Positions 49,741 through 61,000 of a stretch of DNA of 64,000 bases are shown in pieces. The stretch spans positions 43,129,437 to 43,193,436 of the forward strand of contig NC_071334.1 in assembly GCF_027744825.2 (NCBI RefSeq). Reading direction: 5' to 3'. Each line of letters begins with the position of its first letter. Position 1 is the stretch's first letter. Source of the stretch: Synchiropus splendidus (lineage: Eukaryota > Chordata > Actinopteri > Syngnathiformes > Callionymidae). The notes beneath the pieces were generated by a model that saw only the letters and a program-made list of their open reading frames with translations, had not been told where the DNA came from and made no database searches. The position numbers and the translations under genes are program-made.

Positions 49741-50409
49741 TTCAAATATAAGCTGCACTTTATTTGGTAGTGCTCAACTGTCTCAGCTTTCCTGTTCCCA
49801 TGGGTCTATATCCTCATGTTGTGACTGGTGAAAAACAAACATTAACCTCCTCAGTCAAAATATAGTGTACAACTGTTCTTATCTGAGGACAGTGTAAAGG
49901 ACACAATCCCGTCCCAAAACTAGTGTCTGCTATTGCCTCAGCAAACATGATTTGTAGGAAATATATACTTCCTCAATGTGGGGGAAAAAACAGTGAGCAG
50001 AGGTGTTTTTCCATCTCCAAATAATTTTCATGTTCAACAGCTGCTATTTCTCCTTTTTGCGATTGAGCCATTAATCTCTGTCTCGTGAGAACTGAGCCAT
50101 GCACAGCAGAGGATGTATCATGCTTGGCTGGAGACCCTTTGTTTATCTCACTTCCCTATGTTTACCCACGCAGTTAGAGGATACTGGTTTGTTAAAACAG
50201 TATGCCACAGTACACCGCAGCACACCGCACCCAGGTGGGCCAGAGAGTCAGTTTGTGAAAACTTTTTGAAATATCATTCGTCATGACAAAGTTTTATTTT
50301 TAATTATAGATCATCTTGTGTGCTTGTCTTGCGTGCCATTGTCTCTGTACTTCTGCCAGTCCCATTGTTTCCATATTGAATGTTTGGTAAAACAGAGCAG
50401 CAAAACATT
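49741..50409. other. Intergenic stretch, nothing recognised
   Basis: No coding, RNA or repeat signal that I can support. Confidence 0.4.
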
Positions 50410-50965
50410 CAGTGAGTGAGTTTCCCAGAACAAAAGGACCCGGGGCCCATTCAAGTCATGGAAGTGATTCATTACTGTTAGATTACATTTGTGATCAACG
50501 ACTATATTTAATCTAAAACAAACCAAAACCTCGAAAAGTCCAATAAGCAACAGAACCAGGTGCAAGTCATGTTCATCAAATTTAGAAAGAAAAAAAAGGA
50601 AGAAACACACTTGATGCAATGTGTTGAGAAAAATGGAAAAACAGAATTAATTTCTGAATAAGATAAATATAGTAAACCATGAGTAAATATAATAAAATAA
50701 AAAATACATATTTTATTTAAACTCCAGAGAAGATATAAGTAATATGTAAATGAAAGTATTGCCAGAAAATGTTCTCATTAATTTTCAAAACTGCTTCAAC
50801 AGCTGATCAGTTTTTGCTGTTGGGGGCGCCATCATTTTCTTTATAACTTTTTTTCTTTTCAAGAACTCCTCTCGCGGCCCTCGCCGCCCAAAGGTGTAAA
50901 ACAAAAAAACTTTTAGCGGCCCTCTAGGAGGCGCTTGCGGCCCAACCATGAGAATCCCAGCACTG
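50410..50965 (-). mobile_element. hAT family D copy 3, end-truncated
   Basis: Collinear with 17717-18438 in inverse orientation. The right end GAGAATCCCAGCACTG matches the CAGTGATTCT terminus. The other end starts internally at TTTCCCAGAACA. Confidence 0.8.
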
Positions 50966-53098
50966 GGAGCCCAACAACACAGATTCTATTGATGTACTGT
51001 TGGAGGACAAAGACAAATAAAAATCTCATCAGAGAGGAAAATGGATAACTGTACGCCACTGTCTTTAGCTTTAGAAGAGTTTATCATCATATTTACTGCA
51101 GAGACACAATCACAGAGCGTTGATATAAGAGAGAGTGGACTTTTAAAATAAGTGGATCCGCAGGTCTTCCTCAGTAGCTGGATAGGAAAGGTCAAATGTC
51201 AGTTCTTCCATGGGGAGCTTTTCTTGTCCTCCATTCTTTTCTAAATGAAATCAACATCCTGCCATTCTATTTGTGCAGCTGCATCGCTGTGAGTCAAATT
51301 CACTCTTTCTTAATTACCACACTGTCATGAACGGTTGTTGGACTTTCTCAAATCATTTTCCCTTTGTTCGAATACTGTCAACAAGAATATAAAAAATAAA
51401 AAATGCTTCAAAATATATGTGCTGTTGAGCATGCCAGCGCCATCATGGTGACAGAGACGGATATTTCACTGTGTATGAACAAGTCAGTCAGACTGTTAAG
51501 ATCTTATTAAGTATGTGCACTTGACAACATGAGCTGTTGGTGTTCTTCTTCTTCCTTTTTAGTTGATCTCTTTCACTGGGGAGCAATTTTCGATTTGACA
51601 GTGTGTCTAACCATTTTGCATGTAATGACTAGTGCAATGAACTAATGACCAAATGTTGAAGGGGGTGAGTGTAGGGTGAGTTGCATGTGCATATCCTGGT
51701 CGAAGTCCACGATGACAGGTGGCACACTTCATTTGTGGCCACATTTCAGTGTGTACACAACCATTATTGAGATTACCTTCAGCACCTGTGCAGCTTTGCC
51801 CACCACAAACATGCACTCAGAAGCTGAAACACAGTTTCGTACCGAACAATGAATTCAGTACCGTATGTGACCAGTTTTTGTGTTGTTGCCGTTTGAGTGT
51901 GTGAATCAATGGAATGCTTAGCAGCTGGAAGCTGTTCTTAAACAGTGAGTTGACCCCAGTGAGGCGGAATGTGTGATTTCACAGGAGTGAATTTATGACT
52001 CTTGGTGAAACCTGGTTTGGATATTGCCCTCTTTCCTTGCTGGCAAGAGCTACCAGCACCAGTCACGAAGGCTATTTCCCTTTTGTCCTATTAATTGGAT
52101 TTGTTTAATTGTGGTGTATCTTTAGGAAAATAACTCAAACATGGATCAACAGATTTCAATTTTTTTTTTTTAAACGTTGTAATGGGACTGAAATGATATT
52201 TGAAATGCTAAGAAAGGCACCAACTGCAAAAGATAAAATTAAAAGAATAATATGCACAGATATAATAAATGAAGATATTTAGCCTATTAGTCAGAGGGCA
52301 GACTGAAAAGGCTCACCACCAAAGGACGCTCGGTCAAAGTGCAATTGTGCTTAGCCGAAAACCTTGTGAAAAACACCTTTTAATTTGTGAAAATATTTAG
52401 CTACTGACACGCTCCTATTTTAGCATGCTATTGGCAGAAACAAAATGCAGAAAATGTATTAATTTATTTTAAATAAATGTTCTGATTTTATCACAATCTC
52501 ACATTGAGACTAACTTGCAGGTTTCTGGTCAGTGTTTGTCCTGAAGGAAAAAAAAAATCTGTCAATTTAGGAAAAAAAAACTTTATTCCAGTTTGGGCAA
52601 TTTCCAGGCAAATTTCAAACATTCGTTGCCTCAGCATGCATCTTAACTATCATTATTCTTTCTCTCTTCACGTTTTGGAGCGCATTTACTTGGTTCTGCA
52701 TTTAGTTTTGAAACACCTTCTAATCCACGAAACAAACTTTGATGGTTCACAAGTGCCAATAAAGTTTTGAAGTGAGACATCACGTTAGCTTCACGGTGAC
52801 TGATGGATCAATGGGTCAGCATTGATCAACAGTGTATATAAATAATGCAAGCAAATCCACGTAATGTCCTCACATTCCTAGATCGTCAACACATTCGAAT
52901 TGCTCATTATTTAATCTCATCATATTACCCACCTCTATGTCCGGACAGATTAGGTCAAACTGGATCATATCCCATAACTTTGTGCCATGAGTCTCACGCG
53001 ACTTAGAGGTGAGGTTGATCTTGAGCAGTCAGAATTGAGGACCTGATTGACTATATCACCTAGTGCCCTGGTGGTGGAAGACTAAAAGCATTGCCTTG
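50966..53098. other. Intergenic stretch with a degraded MITE only
   Basis: No gene seen. The one recognisable item is the family C relative near 52.3-52.5 kb, listed separately. Confidence 0.45.
52310..52470 (-). mobile_element. Degraded hAT-like MITE, family C third copy
   Basis: CACCACCAAAGGACGCTCGG and CAGAAAATGTATT on this strand correspond, reversed, to the interior of 5969-6266 (GAGGTTCCTTTGGTG; AATACATTTTCTG). The ends are lost. Confidence 0.5.
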
Positions 53099-53328
53099 GT
53101 GGTCAGAAGATACCTTCACCTTCACCTTCTTCTGCCGCTTATCCGGGGTCGGGTCGCAGAGGCAGCATTCGGAGCAAGGAAGCCCAAACTTCCCGGTCCG
53201 CACAAACCTCCTCCAGCTCCTCCCGGGGGATCCCGAGGCGTTCCCAGGCCAGACCGGAGACATAATCTCTCCAGCGAGTCCTGGGTCTTCCCCGGGGTCT
53301 CCTCCCGGTTCGTGTGGTCAGAAGATAC
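53099..53328 (-). mobile_element. 5'-truncated LINE insertion with perfect 15-bp target duplication
   Basis: The insert at 53114-53313 is bounded by perfect copies of GTGGTCAGAAGATAC (53099-53113 and 53314-53328). The minus strand reads GRPRTRWRDYVSGLAWERLG and EVWASLLRMLPLRPDPG, the C-terminal end of a common fish LINE ORF2. The 3' tail is a short GGTGAA repeat. Truncation plus a direct repeat is the signature of target-primed reverse transcription. Confidence 0.88.
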
Positions 53329-53800
53329 AAGGGAGAAAAACAAACGTGGAAGGAAGAACTGAGACAGATAGGTGAAGAGGGTAGTAATGTGGTGGAAAAG
53401 AAGTAGAGAAAAAAATATATGCAAAATGGAGGATAGCAGGACAGAAGGAATGGCAGGATATAATAAATAGAAAATGATAGCTTGTTCTATTGCAACATTT
53501 GGCTCGCATACAATGTTTTAGATAACAAGTAAAGTGAAACCGTGGAGCACCTGATGGTTACTATGATGCATTACAATAAGAACCAACAGAGGGCAGCAGT
53601 GAGTTAGCTTTCACTTCCTAACGCTGTTAGACTGAGCTATTTTATCTTTTTTAGCTTGGTCTCTTCTCCACGTCCCAAAAGGATTCTGCGGTCAACTTTA
53701 AAAATACTTGTTCACGAACGCTTTATAACTACAAATTGGTTGAGGGAACCTTCCACTTAGATTCTACTTCAGACTGTGATGCAGTATGAAACTGACTATA

Positions 53801-53880
53801 TCTACAAAGGTAGTTAGGGTTAGTTGTTTTGTTTTTTATTTCTACAAAGGTAGTTAGGGTTAGTTGTTTTGTTTTTTATT
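53801..53880. repeat. Perfect 40-bp tandem duplication
   Basis: Two identical 40-base units start TCTACAAAGGTAGTTAGGGT and end GTTTTTTATT. Confidence 0.98.
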
Positions 53881-54684
53881 TATTCATTCATTGCCCTCTG
53901 TGATTCCCTCTTTGTTATCACGTGCTTTCATTGCTCTCTTTTTATCCACGTCAGAAATGACTCACCAATTAAAAGATAACCTGCACATGGGCAAATCTCG
54001 GAAAACACTTGCTCAACCCCCTGGACAAATGGAACGCTTTCATTCAAAACATACATTTAACTGAATGTACTCATCAAACTAATTGAGTTTTCACGAGTCT
54101 CTGCTCATAGGCTGTACTTCGAACGGCTGGCGTTTACTGTGTTTGTCGCTACATAATTAAATTTGCCTGTGGCCATGAGCAGATTCCATGGTGGTTCGTT
54201 TCCATGTTGTTGCAGGTTTCTCTCTGAAGCAGCCAAATGTTATCTCAAACAAAGCAAATTATTCAAACGAGTTCATAAACTTGTTTTCTTTTTCAAAATG
54301 ACATATCCAACTGAAGAAGATAATCTGAACAATTGCTAATTTTCTTTGGCAATATCTTGTCCCTCGGGCATGTGAATTCATTATTTGATTTCTGTTCAGA
54401 CTATTCATTTTGATGGAAAAGCACCAATTCCAGCCAAGACTGAGTTGTTTTTAATGGGACATACGGGTTGGTCAAGAGTCAGAAAAAAAAATGTAATACT
54501 ACATTTCCCAGAGGTCTTACCGTTCTGTGAAGTCACTTGTACGATTGTTTTGAGCATCGGCGTTTCCCGTAGTGTGTGTTTCCACTGTCAAACTAGCCAC
54601 TAGTCTTCATAACTGCAAGCTTTTCTAGAAATATAAATGTTCACACCTATTGGAGCACGCACCATGATTTGGGTGTTGGCTAAG
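53881..54684. other. Intergenic stretch, nothing recognised
   Basis: No coding, RNA or repeat signal that I can support. Confidence 0.4.
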
Positions 54685-54831
54685 ATGCAAATGACGTCCT
54701 CTGCCTTAGGGAAGCTTCAAGGTTATTTAATGACTAACTAGTAGACGTTAGGAGCTAGCATCACAAACAAGACAGCTCGCTGTGGCCGAAGCTCAGGCGT
54801 TGCAAGGATTGTCTCCGAAACTCGTCTGAAA
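54685..54831 (+). promoter_or_regulatory. Candidate AMACR promoter and non-coding first exon
   Basis: ATGCAAAT (octamer, 54685-54692) overlaps TGACGTC (CRE core, 54692-54698). About 130 bases further, GAAA|GTAAGA at 54831/54832 is a donor-like site. The AMACR ATG lies only 10 bases after a strong acceptor (CCCCTTTCAG, ending 57602), so an upstream non-coding exon is expected, and this is the best candidate I see. Confidence 0.35.
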
Positions 54832-57602
54832 GTAAGAAACTCTCGTTTGCATTTTACGTTTACTTTGGATCTACGTAGTTACTAAACAAGTGCTCATTTA
54901 TCTGTTTGTGAATTCGCCTAGTGTGTATTACGTTTCCTAAGTATAATTCGTCAATAATGAATTTGCTTATCTACTTTTCTCCTCCAAATGATCTTCACAT
55001 GTACAATGGTACGGCTTCGTTCTATGTTTAGTAAAATGCGAAGAATACGCTAAATGCAACATTATTTCACAAAGTTATTTCACCTCCTGAACTTTGACCG
55101 AATGTCAGTGGAGTTCAAAGTGCAAGAAATGGTCAATATACACGGACACACACACACAGACATTTCCAGAAGTTGTCAACAACTATATACGTTTTTTAGA
55201 AGAGTGGTTGCATGTAACTGTGTGAAATTGACTGTTAGTTTTCTTTTTTTTCCCAGTCAGTTTAGTGTTGCACATCATTATTAAACCCACAAATCTCACA
55301 GTTTTAAATATTTAAATTGTTTGCAGGTATTAGCAAGCAAAGACTTTTTTTCCTAAGGCCACATAAACTAGAATGACTTGTTTTGGAAGTCGACTGTCCC
55401 TGAGTTAATGTATGTAAGGTTGGAACAGTTGATTATCATTTTTTCTCAACATAAAAATATTAATTAATCATGAGTCCTGACATTGAATTCATAACAATAT
55501 ATCTATATGTTTCTGGTTTTGAAGTGACATGAAAATTAGCTGTAGAAAAAAATATATCGTGTCACTGTATTCTATTATCTTGTGTCTATTATTTCTTTTA
55601 CTTTTTGTATTAGTATTTGCGTCTAGTATATTTAGCGGCTCCTTAGATAAAGACACAAATCTCGTTGAATTGTCTCGTCAGTCCTCAAGTGCGTCACGCA
55701 GCGAATATTTACTTTCACTGTTGATTTCAGTTAGCACCATGTTCTCCATCCATGAATGATTGATTAACATGATTAGGGATTTGTTCATTAGGGTAAGTTA
55801 TGATAATCTTGTGTAAACATATATTTTAACAGTAACTTCTGTAAGCCTTAATAAATGCCACTTTCATTGGGCTGTGTTGCAAAATGAAGGCCGTTTTCTT
55901 ATTAAATGTCTGAAGACTTACAGTATCACTGTGCGGTTGGTCACTTACTCCAAACTCCTACTTTAACTCAGTGGGTGCTTACAGGTTGTTAGCACTATAG
56001 TTATAGTTCTTAAGATGAGGTTTTTACAGTCACAATACCTACCACATTGCCATTTTACTAAGTGGTGTGTTGGTGGCCCACTTCAACTTTGAATTCAACA
56101 TTGCACACAAATTGCACACCTTCGATACCTGTTCTACGATGTTCCTCACCTCAGAATGTCAACTTGTTCCCTAAAATGATATGTGCTGTTCACAGCGTTC
56201 TTGTTCAGTGGGGTTAATCATTCTTATAATTCTTCTAGTGCTGCAGGGGCTACCAGCGCTGGTTTCCCTTGCTCTCTAATTAGAATAAATAATGAAAATG
56301 CTTCATGTAAACATGTCTTATCGGATAAATTGACATGAGTGTTATGTTGCTGGTAATAGCTGTAACACTTTCTCATTATATGAGAGAAAGCAACACAACA
56401 CACATTGCTGTCATTTTGACCACTCTTCTTCAGTCACTTTTATTCACACACTAAACGCCGTAATTACACAACACAGGCGCCACCTATTGTTCACACTCAG
56501 CATAGCACCAATTAGTCCTATACATAACATGGAGTTTGTTCCGAATGACAGTGGTGCTTTTTATTGAACGTTGGTCGGCTCGACCAACCAATCCAATTGA
56601 GTCTTTGTCCCGCTGCTGATTTTTGTATCACTGCATGTTTCATTAGCCCGGGGTGGACAAGATTGCATAATATCGTAATATTTTTTTTCCTAATGAAATC
56701 ACAATTTTGATTTTATCACGAGTTTTGTATTTTTGAGCCTAGTTTTCAAGTTATTGTTCTGTGCAACCAAACCGCTTCTGTATGTGAAACAGTCATAAAG
56801 GCGAAAAACAGACTACTGACACAGGTAAACAAGAACAGACGAGAACAGATTGTTTCTTAACAGTAACAACTCTTTTCAACTCGTGTCAATAAAGGTTTGA
56901 AAAGATGTCACATTAGCAGCAGCATTAGCCCTGTTAACTCTGAGCTGCAGACAGTCTTTAGTGTCGCAGGTCAGACCAGAAAAGTTATTCAATCATGCAG
57001 TCATTCTGCCGTGACCCTCTGTGGTCGAAAAAGTCCAAGTCGCGTTTTTGACTGGCATGTTTTTGATCTGATGGTGAGTGTGTAGCAGGACAACATGTGC
57101 TAGGCACAAGTGTGCAGAGAGTCTGCGGCAGCGCGTCATCATAGATCTATAGTTTATAGAATGAGACAGAGATGATCCAGGCAGTCGCCTCACTTTGGCA
57201 GGTAATAGTTCAACATTGAAAAACAAAAATGCAGTAGAGGCTTAAGTCTCTTCAGTGTTTCTTTTTCCATGCTAAAGTTACTATAAAAATATAACAATAA
57301 AATGCAAATCGATCTAGTTGGACCGCAGGGATATTAATCGGTACATTGTTCTGCTAGATGAACTGTTACACTCGTACTTGAAACGTCGTTATATTGTCCT
57401 TGTTTGGAACTTTTCCTTTTAATGTTTATTTTGTTCAGCGTTCACTGTCATATTACTCAATTCCATATTTGTGCCTTTAAGTTGTTCTGGATATCATTTC
57501 TCTATGTGATCTTTGACTATGCATGTGACAATGCATATTGTTCACTTTCCGGGTTCCATAGAAGCCATGAGTTCAACATGTGTTTACCATTTCCCCTTTC
57601 AG
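54832..57602 (+). other. Putative AMACR 5' intron, non-coding
   Basis: AT-rich, no coding exon seen. Part of it (from about 56649, GGGGTGGACAAGATTGC) looks like the end of another degraded transposon, but I cannot define its other end. Confidence 0.3.
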
Positions 57603-57612
57603 TCTCTCGATC

Positions 57613-57959
57613 ATGGCTCTAGCTGGTGTGAGAGTTCTTGAGCTGGCAGGCCTTGCGCCAGCGCCATTCTGTGGGATGATCCTCGCTGACTTTGGAGCCA
57701 AAGTTATACGTGTGGACCGTACCAAAGCTGGTCTGCCATTGGACAGGCAAGCTCGGGGGAAGCGATCTCTTGCCATCAACCTGAAATCACCAGAAGGTGT
57801 AGCGGTGCTGAAGAAGCTTTGTCTTCAGTCAGACGTCCTCCTGGAGCCCTATCGTAAAGGTCAGCTGCCTGACATTTCCAGCTGAATTAGGCATCTGTTG
57901 CCTGTCTGTCCTGACTTAGGTGTTATAGGTGTTTTATATATATATATATATATATATAC

Positions 57960-58001
<42 letters not shown>

Positions 58002-61000
58002 TAACGGTCAAAAGTTTTAGAACACCCCAATTTTTCCAGTGTTTTTACTGAAAATGATGCCGTTTAATGTCTCATTGCACTCAGATCTGAAAGCATAATA
58101 CAAATAAGCAATTGGAGTCAAAAAAGAAATTATGGAATCAATTTATGGACCAAAATGTATTCTAAACTGTTGACTCATCAAAGTAGCCACCTTTGGCAGA
58201 TATAACAGCTGAACACACACGAGGCATTCTTTCTACAATAGAAATCTAATGTTCTTCAGAAAGTTCTTCCCACGTCTGTTGCAGAAATTCCCATAAATGT
58301 GTGGCATTTGTGGGTTGCTTTGCTTTTACTCTTCTGTCCATTTCATCCCAAACCAGCTCAATGGGGTTTAAGTCTGGAGACTGTGCTGGCCACTCCATGT
58401 TTTCAAGTTTACCAGCTAGTCCTTTTTTCGCAAGATAGTTCTGGCATAGCTTGGACTTGTGTTTTGGGTCATTATCTTGCTGTAAGATGAACCCCTGACC
58501 AACTAGACGCATACCAGAGGGTATTGCATGGCGCTGCAGGATGCTGTAGTAGCACACTTCCTCCTCCATGTTGGACTGTTGAAGCCACACACTGTGGAAG
58601 CATCCTTTCACCTACTCTGCGCCGTACAAACATCCTGCGTGATGAACCCATTTCTTTTTTGACTCCAATTGCTTATTTGTACTATGCTTTCACGTCAATG
58701 CAATGAGACATTAAACTGCATGATTTTCAGTAAAAACACTGGAAAAATTGGGGTGTTCTAAAACTTTTGACCGGTAGTGTAAATGTATGTATGTATAAAA
58801 CATCCTTTTTTCCATTGCATGCTCTTGAATTACCAAATCATCAGTAAACAATGCTACCTATTTTCAGCCTTTCTCTCCTGCAGCAATGATACATTTCCAG
58901 ACCCAGCAGACTGTGACAGACATACGATTAAAAAGAAATCCATACTTCCAGTATAGATTTTGCTGTCAGGTTGAAACTACTAAATGTGTCAGAAGTTGAA
59001 CAACAGTTCTTGCGCTCCCATCTGTACCAGTTTTTTCATTGTTTTGAGTGTTGAGTTTACAATATAATGCAAATGATTATTGTTATTGATGGTTATTGAC
59101 ATTAATATTGTCATATGTTTATGTCTTATCGCTATACTTTTTAACTTGTGATTTAAGTGTATATAAAATCAAAATATGTCATAAGAAATAAATAATGAAA
59201 CCACTATTATGAGATGACTATAGCATAGTCTTCCACAAGACATGTTGTGGTTTTTAAAATCATATTTCACTTTGTTTCATTACTCACCGCAATTTTCATT
59301 TCTTTAAGGTGTGATGGAGAAGTTGGGCCTCGGACCACAGGAGCTGTTGAAGGAAAATCCTCGTCTGATTTATGCAAGGTTGACAGGGTATGGACAAACC
59401 GGGACGTATGCCACGGCGGCTGGACATGACATCAATTATCTGGCTGTGTCAGGTAATTTCTCCATAGAGCTGCATGGTGAATCTGATATATGTGTTTGAC
59501 TTCAAAACATTATTCTCCTCCGTCTGAAATTTTGGCGAACAAGAGGTCACGAGCAGTGGCGGTTTTAGGCTTGGGTGATGAACGCTCCCACCTCCAGCCA
59601 AAGTTTATGGAGCCTTTTGAGCTTTGTGAATTTTATGCACCTGTCTGGTTGGAAAAATATATGCGGGCTTAGATGTAGTAGATAGTAATAGGGCATAATA
59701 TCGCTTGAAGCAATGATTTTCATGATCACAGAATCATGGACAGAATCATAGGAATCTACTGTTTAGGGCTGGGACGACGCATCGACGTCATCGATGACGT
59801 CGACGCGGAAAATACGTAGACGCGAAAACTGCACGTCGATGCGTCGTCACTCAAAATAAAAAAATGGCGGCGGCCGCGGCATCGAGTAGCAGCAAGTCGG
59901 GGGACAAGAAAAGATCTCGTAATAAGATGTCAAAAGTATGGGAGTACTTTACACCTAAAGGTAACGATTAGATGGTCTGTGACCTTTGCAAAATAGAGAT
60001 GGCATACCATAAAAGCACTACCGCGATGCACCAGCACCTTAAAGAGGAGGCACCCGGGAGCTGCTTGTATGGAGGAGAAGACACCGTAAGTTTTCAACTT
60101 TTTTTTTCTTTCCTTGTTTGCAATGATTAACCCCATCATTCATCCAAACCGCACCACGTAACTTGTGCTCCATCCTCGCACACACAGAACATGTGACCAC
60201 TTAAACACACACACACCTAATTCCTCCTGAATTATCAAATGTGGAAAATAAGCGGACAATAACAGCAGTCCCTCCTCAAAACCAAAATGAAATGTTGTCA
60301 CTAGCAACCAGCTCCCATTATTAGCTGTCTTTTTTATACAAATCACATCTTTCTGTGAAAGCATGTCTTGAAGGCTGCACCTTCTCAGACAAGGAAGACA
60401 TGGAGAAAATAAATTGGGCCGCTGGATGAACACACCACGCTAAAGTTAGGGTTTTTTTTTATTTCTTTGTCTGTCTTTTTTTTTAAAATACAACATTCAT
60501 TGTTGTTTTCTAACTTTCAACTTTTAGGTTAATGTATTATTATTATTATACTTTATTGACATGGGCAGATCATTTAGAAATATGTATTTTTATGAACCTA
60601 TGCATGCTGTGTTTGTGATTTATGTTTTCAGGGACAAGGATAAGCAGAAAGGTTTGGAGGACTACTATCAGACGAAAAAAAAAAAAAAACACACCCCCTG
60701 CACCCCCCAGGAGGCTGCTGCACTTACTGAGAGCATCCTTTTGATGATTTCACAGATTTAAATGATTAAGTTGCTGCTGTCACACATTGTGTTGTTTTGT
60801 CAATGTTATTTTTTAATTTATTTTATGTTGATAAGGTTTTGGTTCAGAGTGTGTTTTTTGCAGTTTTATTGATTGAAAGAAAGTTTTGTTTTATTATTTT
60901 TTTATTATAGGATTCCATTGCACTGCAACTGTGTGCACTTTATTGTTGTATTGTTCAATACAATTGATTTTTGATCATAAAAATATATTGGAAAGAAGAA

